Shown one piece after another: positions 35,706-48,846 of a stretch of 64,000 nucleotides of DNA. Positions within the stretch are counted from its first letter, which is position 1. Each line of letters opens with the position of its first letter. The position numbers and the translations under genes were made by a program. Location of the stretch: assembly GCA_030278955.1 (NCBI GenBank), contig JAOANR010000002.1, positions 7,987,982-8,051,981 of the forward strand. Reading direction: 5' to 3'. The notes under the pieces were generated by a model, which was not told where the DNA came from, did not search any database, and saw only the letters and a program-made list of their open reading frames with translations. This stretch comes from Hygrophila difformis. Its lineage: Eukaryota; Streptophyta; Magnoliopsida; Lamiales; Acanthaceae.

Positions 35706-38445
35706 ATGGAAAGCCCCACGTCCGTCAAGGACGACGCCGTCGTGGTGGAGATTCAGCCGGAGCAAAGCGCCGCCGCCTCTGAAGAAAATGGGGACTCTAA
35801 GGACCGTTCATTGTTGGAACTCGCTACAGTTCAGAGTCAGACGGCCTTACTTGTTGCTGCTGCTGCCAATGCTTCTTCGCAGCCAATCAATCCAAATCCA
35901 AATCCAAATCCAAACCAAAACCAAAACCAAAATCAAAATCAAAATCAAAACCCAATCCAATCTCCATCTTCATCGTCTATCTCATCAGCTCAAATCACAA
36001 ATTCGAGCCAAATCCCAGCCCCTGCACAAGAAAACCCTCCAATTATTAGCCCTGCCTTAAGGAGAGGAGTCCCTGCTCAATCAGCTTATGTCAAGCCCAA
36101 GTCCCGAATCGTCGAGCCTCCATATCCACCCACCTCAAAAAACCCAGCCGAGGAGCCTGCTCAAAACATCCCCCCTCCCAAGTCACCCCTCCACATTGCC
36201 TCCACAACTCCTGCCGCTTCGCCAAGGCGTTCTCCGAAAACATCGGCTCCAATAACGCCCAGGACGCCTCTAATGGCAGCTGTAGGAGGAGGAGGAGGAG
36301 AAGGCGACGCTGCTGATGCTGATGATGACGATGATGACGTGTACACGACGGCGGCTGTGGATAAGGTTGTGAAGAAAGCGAAGAAAATGAAGTGGGTGGA
36401 TGTGCTTGAATGGATTGCCTTCATTTCGATGCTGGTTGTTCTGATTGTCAGTTTGACAGTTGGGGAAGTGAACCGTGTCAGAATCTGGAAGCTAGAGCTC
36501 TGGAAATGGACCGTTTTTGTAATAGTGATCTTCTGCGGCCGGTTGCTCACGAGATGGACAATCGACACTCTAGTTTTCTTGATCGAGAGGAACTTCCTGT
36601 TCAAGAAGAAAGTACTGTACTTCGTGTTTGCATTGAAGAAGAGCTCCCGCGTCGTCCTTTGGCTGGGCCTGATTCTTCTGTCGTGGACGTTGCTGATCAA
36701 TCGTGGGGTTGAGAGAAGAGAGGAGACCTCTAAAGTGCTGAACTACATAACGAGAGGGATCGTGTCGACTCTGGTTGGGGCAGTTCTGTGGATGTTGAAG
36801 ACGCTGCTGGTGAAGATTGTTGCATCCACTTTTCATGTTAGGACATACTTTGACAGGATTCAAGAATCTCTATTCCATCAGTACATTCTGCAGGCCCTGT
36901 CCGGTCCTCCATTGCTGGCGGGCTCTGCAGGGAGCTCGCGCCTCAGCAGTGGCAAGCTGAGTTTCAGGATAGTGAATGCAGGGACGGGGAAGGACGAAGA
37001 GGTTGTAGATGTCGATAAGCTTTACCGGATCGACAGAGAAAAGGTCTCGGCTTGGACCATGGGAGGGTTGATTGGAGTGATAAGGAACTCAGCATTGCCT
37101 ACCGTATACGATGTGATAGATGAGGCTGAAGAGGAATCAAAGGAGCCGAAAGTTATTACAAGCGAAGTTGAGGCAAGGGAAGCTGCCTATAGGATATTTA
37201 GAAATGTTGCCAAGCATGGACACAAGTAAGAAATCATCATACCTGAGTTTCCATTCTTCTCAGTTTTCTCCTTTGGTGGCATTACTTGAATGTGTGGTGT
37301 TCTAGGTATATCGGCGAAGAAGACCTCCTGCGCTTTATGCAGAAAGAAGAAGTTGACAATGCAATTCCTCTGTTTGAAGGAGCTGCAGAGACGAGACAAA
37401 TCAAGAAATCAGCCTTCAGAAATTGGGTGGTAAGATAATTGTAAAGATGGCATGGATTCTTTTGAGTACCGAAGTTCTGAAGTAGTGTTGTTTTTCTTTT
37501 TTTCTCCCTTTCTCCCGGAGTACAGATTAAGGCATATAACGAGAGAAAATGCCTAGCGCTGTCTCTGTCGGATGCGAAAACAGCAGTAGAGGAGCTGAAT
37601 AAGCTGTCTTCGGCGCTGATACTAGTAGTGATAGTAATAGTATGGCTGCTTCTGATGGAGATCACAACCACCAGCGTTTTGGTCTTCATTTCATCGCAGG
37701 TTTTGCTTGTCGTCTTCATGTTTGGAAACACTGTTAAAACTGTATTCGAGGCCATCATATTCGTGTTCATTGTTCACCCTTTTGATGTTGGCGACCGTTG
37801 TGTAATTGATGGCGCACAGGCAAGTTTCTGGAAACTGTCAAACCGTTTGTTCTTCTTATCCTTGTTAATTTGAGTCTAATTCTAAACCTTGTAAGCCCTG
37901 CAGCTGATTGTCGATGAGATGAATATTTTGACAACAGTCTTCCTGAAGCCTGACAATGAAAAGGTATACTATCCGAATACGGTCTTGTCCACCAAGGCTA
38001 TAAGCAACTTTATGCGAAGCCCAGAGATGATGGGCGATTCTGTGGAGTTTGCTGTTGATTTTTCCACTTCTGTAGAGAAAATAGCCGCTCTCAAAGCCAA
38101 AATAAAGGAGTGCGTTTTGTTGACCTTATTTCGCTGTGATCTAAAATTACAATTTCAGTCAGCGGCTCATGATTTTTGATCTACAGGTACTTGGAAGGCA
38201 AGCCTAAGCAATGGAATCCCAGCCACAGTGTGCAGGTAAAGGACATTGTGGATGTGGATAAGATGATAATGGCCCTCTATGTTACCAATACCATAAACTT
38301 CCAAAATGCAGCAGAAAAGGGCAATAGGAGATCTGACCTTGTTCTCGCACTCAAGATAATCCTTGAAGAGGTCGGGATTAGGTACCATCTCCTGCCCCAG
38401 GAAATGCGGATCACTGGAGGAGAACTACCAAAACCACCCTCGTAG
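35706..38445 (+). CDS. MscS-like mechanosensitive ion channel, MSL10-type, 5 exons, 800 aa
   Basis: Exons 35706-37225, 37306-37429, 37526-37819, 37904-38109 and 38187-38445 join in phase. The first ~225 residues are hydrophilic and Pro/Ser-rich, with an Asn-Pro/Asn-Gln tract (about 62-80). Several membrane segments follow, from about residue 230 (VLEWIAFISMLVVLIVSLTV) through the pore region in exon 3. The MscS signature FVFIVHPFDVGD lies at about 627-638, then the C-terminal beta domain (MNILTTVFLKPDNEKVYYPN) and a soluble tail ending RYHLLPQEMRITGG. The family forms stretch-gated, anion-preferring channels; MSL10 acts at the plasma membrane and also in cell-death signalling through its N-terminus. 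Intron 3 (37820-37903) has a GC donor (CAG|gcaagt); all others are GT-AG. The acidic stretch DADDDDDDV (about 205-213) lies just before the first membrane segment. MSL10 rather than MSL9 is a similarity judgement. Confidence 0.93.
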
Positions 38446-39633
38446 TCTTGCAGGAAATACCAAATTTTGTATGGAGATCCTTTTCCATGAATGGATCTTG
38501 AATGTATACTCATTGTTGCATCTTCTCTTCTATTGTTGTGTTCCCTGTAAATCCTGCAAGCGTAATTCATTCACAAAGTTTACAACTTTCTTTTTGTATA
38601 TTCAAATTTGTTATACAGTTTAAAGAATTGCCAATAAAGTTTCATTTCTTTAACAATCTAGATTCATTGATCGGGTTTGGAAACTGCCTGAGGTATTAAA
38701 TCAGAGAAAAGATGGAAATTGTGGGGCTCAGGAATATATATATATATATATATATCTTTTGCCCCCACATGGCATATATATCAAACTCCCTTTATCATTC
38801 TCTATTCAGACATCGTTTGACAGAGGGAGAAGGGGACTTGCCAGAGTTTACCAACTGAAGCATCACATAAATGACACTTCTGCTGTGTCTACTGCGATGC
38901 CAGGGGGTCATGGTGCAGTCGACAATATTCTGCCAAGAGCCTGCACATTTCTCAAGCCATTGTCCTAAAGAATCCAAGTGGGTTGAAAGCAGCTGCATTG
39001 AGTGCTTACCTGATACTGCCAGATATGGCTGAGGCAGCAGTCTCGCCGTCTCTCAAGAACAACTTTGCTCAGCATTACTGCTGGTGGTGTTGTGCTGTCA
39101 GGCATTGTTTGGCCTGATCGTCAACTTTGTTCATGTGAATGTGAATTGGATATGAGAGACTGAGAGGTGTGGTGGCTTCCTGTAATCTGATTTGCGTAAT
39201 TGCGTCCATATACTTGATGTGCTCGCTTCTTCTGAAGAATAAAGGAATAGTGTCAGCTTGTACTCGGTTTCATATGGAAAAAACTTTAGTGGAAGTAAAC
39301 CTTGGCCAATAAAACAACCACCAGTTGCAGAATGCTTTGCATTATCAATCCATTCCTGGTGCCATTTCCTGCACTATACATAATTTTCGGTATAAAACAA
39401 AAGTAGTGCTACCACATTTCGTTCATTTATACACCAAAATAAGTAACATCAGAACCACTTAGCCGTGGAGAATAGCCTCAACATTGTGAATGGGAAGAAC
39501 ATTTCTTATTTATTGAATCGATCAAATACATATCACGAGTAACAAGTGTGGCTGCTACTGTATGCAAAATGCCAATCAGCAAATTCATTTTGAAATAAAA
39601 ATCTAAGGGCACTTCAGTGCTATTGGTATGCGT
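38446..39633. other. Interval between MSL10-like and RPA70A 3' ends
   Basis: The two genes converge across about 1.2 kb. It holds the 3' UTRs and a (TA)n tract at 38735-38756. The segment from about 38760 to 39200 is less AT-rich and has 65-70-codon frames on both strands, none with a recognisable domain. It may be a decayed gene or transcript. Confidence 0.35.
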
Positions 39634-42495
39634 TCACCGATTCAGCTGAAACTTTGAAATCATATCAAACAGAAATATACTATCTTCAGAATAATTCATC
39701 TTCTCAGCCTTCACGACAGTCACCTTCACCCGCTGCTCATCACCATAAATCTCCTCTTTGATTTTTAGCTTAAGGAGAAACTCTGTAAAGAGACAATTTC
39801 GGATAGTTTCAACAAATCTGGCGTCATCTTGTGATTCATATTTTGAGACATACAAGTCCTTGGCTGGACAACCTAGTATCTCTTCACCGCCTTCCTGAAA
39901 AGCAGTCACCCATGTCACGCCTGTATGATCCTGAACCTGAAGTTGAAGAAGGTACCGATAATCACAGTCCTCGAATTCTTGGTTACAACGATCACATAGC
40001 CATCTAGAGTTCCCAGACTTTGTTACTTTCTTGTTGCATTGCCTATCACCGATCATAAGAGGGCAAGCTGTGTAGCAGAAAGTATCTGTTTTGATGAAAG
40101 ATACAGTGGCCTTAACTGTAATCCAATCTGGCTTCTCTGACCTTCCCAGTCCTTCATCTTTTATTTGTGCCAAAGTCTTACGCACATCATTCTTTGATCC
40201 CCCCAGCACAGGCTCCCTAGAAATAGAATGAGAAGTAGTGTCCTTTCCACCTTGATCAAACCAGTGTCTCAATGTGTTAGCTTCCGGACAATCTGGATTT
40301 ATGAACAACTGGGTAGCCGATATAGTACTGATGGACTTTCCACTGAAGTCATTAACTTTACCAGCTTTGACAGCTAAAACGGGGGAGGCTCCAGTTTCTA
40401 CCATTTCATGCAAATCTTGTCCTTCCCTGTTGCAAAACTCTCCCCACAGCGTCAACTCGACACTTAACCCAGATTGATCCTTCAAGTTCAGAATTCTTCG
40501 CTTTGTTTCCATTCCATTCTTTCTCAATATAGGAACAGAAGGATTCACAGTTACTACAACACCAATTATATCCAGTATAGAATTGTTTTCAGCACTTTGG
40601 ATGTCGCCAATAGGCCTAAATGAAAATTGTTGTCTTGGTATCGAAGCATCTTCATCTGGGCAAAGATCCACTGATGAAGTTGCCTCCAAAAATATTTCCC
40701 ACTCATTCTTCAGATGATTAAAATTCTTCTGGGCAGGTTTCAAGCTACCTTTTGATATCACATAGACTTTCCCCATATCAATAGCATCATAAAAACGGTC
40801 AACCACAGAATTGAAGCATGTTACCCGGATTTCTCCTCCATCCGAATCAAGTAAATCAAAGGAGAATACTTTTCCATCTCCTCTTGCATTGTTGTAACGT
40901 CGGATATCGCCTTTTGCTGTCACCCTCGCCTTGATAGCCCATCGACCTTGATAAGGATTCAAAGCAGCAATGGGGATAATACGAGCTGGGGCCTCATTCC
41001 TCGTGATTGCCCCATGATTTTTATAATTTGGAGGCGGTTTGTAAGGGGGCTGAACAGTGGGACCAAAACTCTGTGTGTTGGTATTGCCTTGATTCTGTAC
41101 GCTTGAGGTTTTCCCACCAATACCTGTGCGTGCTGAATTTTGTGCACCAGCATTGCTATTGCTCATTAATGGTGGGCATCCTGAGATCCTCTCAGGTGGT
41201 GGTTTTTGAGGCACTGAATCAGATTCATTCATTTTTGGCTTACCGATTACATCACAATCTGGTATGATTGTTTCCATGTTGAGTACCACAATAATCCTGC
41301 AACAAAAATTCACAGCAAATGAGTTTCAACCTCTAAAGTTTGCTGACATAAACCCACCAATCAAACATAATGGTTTTAGATTTAGTTGTCTAATGTACTT
41401 CCACTTTAAAATCCTAGAGTAGAGTTTTGGCATATAAATCGTGCATTAGGCTGGGCTAGGAATGTTTCAAGCAACAGCTGATGCCTAGAAGAGTACAATG
41501 AATTGCTTTATAAGATGACACCAACCAACAGTTACTTAAAATGCATCAGTTCAGGACAAGAGTAACTCAGTTGGCAATAACGCCTCAGATGTACTTATCA
41601 AACCGTAGCCACATATGTATCGTTCTCTCACCTTGTCATTCATCTATCTTTCGAAGATAATTCTACTTCACTGCAAAAATTATGAATTGTTTAATCCTTC
41701 AGTTTCACTTCTACCATGCAGAATTGCAGACTGTTAATTTTGAAACATATTATAACATAGTTGAAATAAATCCCACTGAATGTGAACATTTATGTCATTC
41801 ACAGGACAAGTATCAATTTGGTAGATCCTCAACCAATAGTATTAACATAAATAATGTTGTCCTCCAAAGAATTGTTTTCTCAATACTGAATCGTCTGAAT
41901 GCAATCATACAATCATCAAACATAGACAACTGAAACTCAAGTTCTTCACTAACACTTTACCACTACTACAACCTAGCAACAATTTCTGGTAAGTGATATT
42001 ATAAAACAAATTGCCGACCATAAACTTCTACATAAATCTCGTTCAGCTAAAAAGGAAAAAATTACCAAATCTGTTCCACACATACTCAAGCGATGGGAAC
42101 GAACTCACAATTCATCAAAATTTCACACACGAATACAGTTCACAATTATCCATCGGAAGCCATAAATCACGCATTCATAGACAGAGAAGCAGATGAATTT
42201 CGCACGAAAACAATTCGCATAAGAGAATAATTTACTCGCGGTTTTGAACGGTGCTGCAGATGTAATCGATTAGTTGGATAACGGATCCCTTGCGCACTTG
42301 GCCGGATTTAACTCGAGGATTGAGCTGAGTGGCGAGCATCGCGTGCTGAGTCGCCGTCGAGTCCGAGAGGAGCAGTCGGTAGCGCTCCTGAGTAGAGCCG
42401 ATGAGCTTGATGTCCAACACCTGCACCAACGGTTTGGCATTCACGTCGCCGGCGCTTATCGCCGATATAGCATTCGCAGTCAGATTCACCGGCAT
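39634..42495 (-). CDS. RPA1A: Replication protein A 70 kDa DNA-binding subunit A, 2 exons, 640 aa
   Basis: On the minus strand, exon 1 is 42495-42236 and exon 2 is 41296-39634. They join in phase (E87 is split) to give 640 residues, the usual length for plant RPA70A. The start MPVNLTANAISAI and GQVRKGSVIQLIDYIC (about 64-80) form the N-terminal OB domain. A low-complexity linker follows (about 105-185), then IIPIAALNPYQGRWAIKARV at about 190 (DNA-binding OB fold A), OB fold B at about 310-420, and OB fold C carrying a four-cysteine zinc finger at about 497-525 (C-x8-C-x13-C-x2-C). RPA coats single-stranded DNA in replication, repair and meiotic recombination as a trimer with RPA32 and RPA14; this group-A type is tied to meiosis in other plants. 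The single long intron (939 bp) follows the N-domain. No disruptions. Confidence 0.96.
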
Positions 42496-42725
42496 TTCTT
42501 TCTCAAATCGAAGTGAAATATGAAATTTTTATGGAAACGAATTGGAAGAGTATAAAAATGGGGAAGAATTTTGATTTTGAATGAGAAAAATGAAAATGGG
42601 GTCTCGAAAAGGCGAATTTCCTCTCATATCGGGGGAGTTTCTGAGGGTAAATTCGGAAAAGCAACGAGCGTTGAAATGGCGGGTAGAACCGACCTATTGT
42701 TTTTTTTTGGGTTATGGGTGGTGGA

Positions 42726-43704
42726 TAGGGATGGCAAAAGAGCCGGGTATGGTGAAAACCGAAAATTCAGTATGGTTTTAGGGTAGTGCTATCAGCGATG
42801 GATCGGGAATTGAGAATTTTTTCAGGGATTTTATGAGGGACGGGAATGGGGAAGTAGTCCCTGCCTCGGCCCATCCCCGATATATCATATACTTCCCCGT
42901 TTCTAATTAATTGACACTGATGGTTTTTGTCACTGTTTATTGAGTAACTTTGATTCGACTTTTTTCATACAATTATATAAGATAAAATGTAGTCAATTGA
43001 GATCTTGTTGTATTCGTCCAATCGCATAGATTTAGAATATAAATTTTTCAAAATTTTTACTCGTATGCAAGATGAGTTAAGAATTAAAAATATATATTGA
43101 ATTGCGTGAAATGAGGGTCCGTGACAATTAAAAATGAACGGAGAAAGTATATTTTATTTATTATATTTTTTATATATTATAATTAATATTTTATAAATTT
43201 TACATAACACATTCTAAAATTATTACAATAAGGATAATGACTTGCTTTAGTGGTTAATTAATCGGTCCATCCCTGATATATTTTAGTAGTATATAGTATT
43301 CCCCACCCGATGTCCCAACCCTTTGCAAAGTGAAAAATAATTATCAAATCTCATTAGTTTGATGAGTTGATTATATATTGGAAATTATTATGAACTTTTG
43401 ATGTTGATTATAATTTATTGTTAAGTAATCTATATGTGTGTTTTGATATACTATGATTTATATTGAAAGTTGTCTCCTATAATATGGCTCCAACCATTCC
43501 AATTACCGGGAAAAAAAAAGGATTGGATTGTAAGGAATCCCCGATAAGATCCCCGATGGGGATCGGGTAAATAATGGTACCCGATGGGGATCACCGATAA
43601 AGTCCCCAACGGGGATTGGGCCGATTTTGGATATTAAAAATGCTAACGATTTTGGGGACGGGGATACTACTCCCCGTCTCGAAACCGGCTCATTGTCATT
43701 CCTA
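42726..43704. mobile_element. hAT-type non-autonomous element (TAGGGATGGCA ends)
   Basis: The ends tagggatggcaaaagagccg and cggctcattgtcattccta are imperfect inverted repeats. An exact 8-bp duplication, gtggtgga, flanks it at 42718-42725 and 43705-43712, the size expected for hAT elements. The interior is rich in cccgatggggatc-type words and has no transposase. A Stowaway MITE sits inside it at 42892-43147. Confidence 0.85.
42892..43147. mobile_element. Stowaway-type MITE nested in a hAT element
   Basis: Ends cttccccgtttctaattaat and aattaaaaatgaacggagaa between TA dinucleotides (42890-42891 and 43148-43149), with the common family interior. It lies wholly within the hAT element, so it inserted later. 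Confidence 0.8.
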
Positions 43705-43715
43705 GTGGTGGAACC

Positions 43716-44445
43716 CAAGGTTATTAAAATCTAGATTTAAATCTTAAGATCTTATGATTCTACGATCCCACAAAGCCAAAACGATCAAGATCTGTATGGG
43801 GATCTAAATTAGGGTGGGATCTGGATAAGATCTATAGGATCTATACAAGATCTTAAGATCTTTGAACGATCCGATCCCACTCCCTCTTATTTTTCATCTC
43901 ATTTTTTCATTTTTCAGTCCTCCATTGTTTTTCAAAATCCAGATCTAGGGATTTTTGTTTGCATCTCCATCTTACTCGCATCCCCTTCATCTTCCTCTTA
44001 CAATTCATCTTCTTGTTGTTGACGTCACTGTCGATCCCCCTTCTCTTCCTATCGTCGTCCTCGCATCCCCTTCCTCTTTCCACCGCCGCCCTTGTCGTAG
44101 CCTCCCCTTCCAGCACCCCTGCTGATGGAGATCTATCCTAAACCTCCAGCCCAGATGGATGATGATTAATCCAATAAGACAGTAGTTGAGATTGACGAAA
44201 ATGGGGAAAATTTTAATGACAAATCCAACATAGCTCAAGCATAATGTGTTAAATGCTCAATTATTATCTTTTTTTGCTAGACAAATTATTATTTATTGAT
44301 ATTGGTTATTGTAATTTGCTAATATGCAATATGAATATTTTTTTTCCTAATTTCGTAGGATCTTAGGATCTGAATATGATCCTACGATCCCGATCTTGCA
44401 AATGGAAAAACGATCCTACATAAGATCTAGATTTTGATAACCTTG
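43716..44445. mobile_element. Non-autonomous hAT element, CAAGGTTAT family, copy 1
   Basis: Ends caaggttattaaaatctaga and tctagattttgataaccttg form a 20-bp inverted repeat with one mismatch. The flanking 8-bp duplication is gtggaacc at 43708-43715 and 44446-44453. The interior resembles a 5' leader plus the beginning of a protein (an atggatgatgattaatcc region near 44154) but has no long frame. It inserted at the edge of the previous hAT element, partly reusing its target duplication. A sibling copy is at 54419-55092. Confidence 0.9.
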
Positions 44446-44475
44446 GTGGAACCCATTGTTGATACTTTGATAGAG

Positions 44476-44988
44476 TAAGGAAAAAAAGATTTTTTAGTCT
44501 TTTTCTTTCCCAAAAAAAAATCCAAATCTGCCCCTTAATAATTTTTTACCTCATAGAAGTATATTCTTCTACATTTGTTAATTTTTTTCAGTTAGGTCAT
44601 AATTACATAATTAGCCTGAGGTTGCTGACGTGGCCGAAGTAAATTACATTTTACATCCATCATGGCCAATCTATAGTCTGCACACATAACACATCAATTT
44701 AATAAATATTTGAAAGCTATCATAATACATCACTATTCTAAAGAATGCCTCTAGCGGGTCAATTGACCCGCTAGAGGCATTCTTTAGAGTAGTGATGTGT
44801 TATGGCAGCCTTCAAACATTCTTTAAAGTATGATTTACTTCAGTCACGTCAGCAACCTCATGCTCATTACGTAATTGGAATCGAATTGGAAAATTAACAA
44901 ACGTAGAGGACTATATGGGATAAAAAATTACCGACGAACGAATTTGGATTTTTTTAGGAAGGAAAAAAACTAAAAAGTCCTTTTTTCC
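44476..44988. mobile_element. Foldback element with perfect 34-bp central palindrome
   Basis: Almost the whole 513 bp is one imperfect inverted repeat. At the centre 34 bp are perfectly self-complementary (tgcctctagcgggtcaa then its exact complement, centred at 44762/44763), and imperfect symmetry extends to the ends. A 7-bp duplication gatagag lies at 44469-44475 and 44989-44995. There is no coding capacity. Confidence 0.85.
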
Positions 44989-45062
44989 GATAGAGGTGTT
45001 TGGCGACAGTTATAATATCTTAAATCTAATAGACTTGTTGCAATATTATTTACAAAATAATA

Positions 45063-45517
45063 CTCCCCCGTCCCACTTCAGACGTCTTGTTTGATTTTTT
45101 GGTACAGTTCATTGTTTAACTTTGACTCAATATTATTGCAAGTAAATATTTGGAAAAAAATAATCGAGTTCGGTCTTGTTAGATTCGTCTAATCGTGTAG
45201 TTTTAAAATATATATTTCACATACCAACAGCAGTTGGCTTGAGTGGATGGGGCTCTAGTGGCTTAAGCAAGGTCTCGGGTTCGAGCCTTGTGTATGCAAA
45301 AAACTGCTTTGGGAGAGGCGCCCTTAATTGCCCTTGCAGATCCTCGAGGGATTAGTCTTGGGTCCAATGTGGCCTGGGGATACCCTGGTATTTACCTAAA
45401 AAAATATATATTTCACATAATTTTTACTTATATATATTTTGAGATATGATCGATTTAAAAAGTGCATTGAATTCCGTGCAGAAATCAAACAAGACATCTT
45501 AAATGGGATGGAGGGAG
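45063..45517. mobile_element. Stowaway-type MITE interrupted by a SINE
   Basis: Ends ctcccccgtcccacttcaga and cttaaatgggatggagggag, TA on both sides. Its apparent length of 455 bp is due to the SINE and one target copy inserted at 45224-45419; without them it returns to about 260 bp. Confidence 0.88.
45224..45400 (+). mobile_element. tRNA-derived SINE (family A)
   Basis: A 177-bp body with a box A-like ttggcttgagtgg and a box B ggttcgagcc spaced as in pol III internal promoters. It is flanked by a perfect 19-bp duplication (aaaatatatatttcacata) at 45205-45223 and 45401-45419. The exact duplication implies a young insertion. A diverged relative in inverse orientation is at 58588-58767. Confidence 0.92.
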
Positions 45518-45544
45518 TACTTCCGTCGACCAGGCTCCATTAAG

Positions 45545-45661
45545 CACTACCATAATGAATAAATTGCAATCACGATATCAACAAAAGAGAACCATCGCTG
45601 CGCACTACCATAATGAATAAATTGCAATCACGATATCAACAAAAGAGAACCATCGCTGCGC

Positions 45662-45703
<42 letters not shown>
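45545..45703. repeat. 58-bp perfect tandem duplication followed by about 41 A
   Basis: The unit beginning cactaccataatgaataaa occurs twice without a mismatch (45545-45602 and 45603-45660) and is followed by a long A run to 45703. It lies about 260 bp downstream of the uS3 stop codon. The A run may mark the 3' end of a retroposed sequence. Confidence 0.9.
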
Positions 45704-45705
<2 letters not shown>

Positions 45706-45962
45706 CACCAAAAGAGAAGCATCAATATAGAAGTTGTTGATTTGGGCATCATAATAATAGAAATGAAAACAAGAAATGATATAAAACCGAATAAAATTTA
45801 AGGTTAAAGAAAACAAAACAAAATTTGCTGTCACAAGGAAGAAATTGGCGAATGTATTGTGCCTGCAGTTACCAATCTATCCAAAAAAAGAAAAAATTGT
45901 CCAGGGAACTCAAGTAACATACAAGGAATCCCAATCTAACAAATGAAGGGCATAGATGTCGT

Positions 45963-47783
<1,821 letters not shown>

Positions 47784-48284
47784 TTTCGAGTTTTTGCTCA
47801 GGAAGATGGGGAGAATTGAGGATTTATTTTCTGCCTTACAATCCACGCCCCGGGATGGAAGTTAGGGTTTCGAGCATCGAATGTAAAGCTTATATATGAG
47901 AGGGAAGTGAATCGGACGACTGACACTGGAGGAAAATATTTTGGTATGTACGGTGGAGATTAATTTAGTTTTGGGCTAAATCAATTTCTCTGTGGTCTGT
48001 TTGTATGGTCAATTCCATAAAAACCTGTCCAAAAGTCAAAACCCTAAACCAATAAGCCGCTCCACAATGCACATTCACTCACGCCCTGCCCTGCTACACC
48101 CCACAACCAAAATTAAGCGTCAGCGTCTTCCTTAAATTCCTTTCGCTATATTTCAGAAAACTGATTATTGATCAGTTATCGCATTACCTTCGTTCTCATT
48201 AGCTAAAAATCATCGTAACGGGAATGGCAGCTATACAGAACCTCCACTGTTGCATTTCATTGAATTTGTAGGCACTAGAGTGTG
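47784..48284. promoter_or_regulatory. Bidirectional spacer with telobox motifs
   Basis: AAACCCTAA occurs on the plus strand at 48039-48047 and on the minus strand at 47862-47870 (read as ttagggttt), the latter within about 90 bp upstream of the uS3 start codon. Teloboxes are frequent in plant ribosomal protein and translation-related promoters. The spacer is short enough to serve both divergent genes. Confidence 0.6.
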
Positions 48285-48846
48285 ATGGATCCATATCTAT
48301 CTTTTTGACAAATGCAAGCCCAATGCACCCAGAAAGGTATAGTAGGCATTGATAATTTCTGGAAATCATTGATCGGATGTGGTGTTGTTAACCAGAGAGT
48401 TATGATTTTTATTGTTACTTTGGGTATTATTATGTTTGAATTAGGTGAAGTTTGCTCCAAAGAGGGAGGCCAAGCTTGTCCTGCCTAAGCCGTAATCATC
48501 ATCTTTTTTTCCCACTACTCTAGATAGCATGATAAAAGTTTCAATCTTCAGTAGTGTTTGTTAATTGATTGTGACATTCTTTATACGGTTAACTCGTTTG
48601 AATTATGTTTCAGAGAGAAATTTGAGAGTGATTTGGAGGATGCAAAGGCAGAGCAACTCCTACGCCGTCTTAAGGTATGCATGATGTATGATGTATCATG
48701 AAAGCGTATATGAACTCCCATTCTTCAGAGTAATCTGTTTCATTTCCTCATCATGCATATGCTTAATGTATTCTCTAGGAAACATCCATAGCAGGAAGGG
48801 TCAAACCTGAAAGAAAGGGTATTGGCGTCTATCCAAGTCTCTACTA

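Noticed and set aside
36161..36700. 179-codon minus-strand ORF over MSL10 exon 1
   Set aside because: Antisense shadow of the membrane-segment coding region.
37820..37862. Exon 3 of MSL10 reading on past 37819 to an early stop
   Set aside because: The conserved protein continues from exon 4 at 37904; the apparent read-through is explained by a GC donor site.
45224..45300. Possible tRNA gene near ggttcgagcc
   Set aside because: It is the head of a SINE with a perfect 19-bp target duplication.
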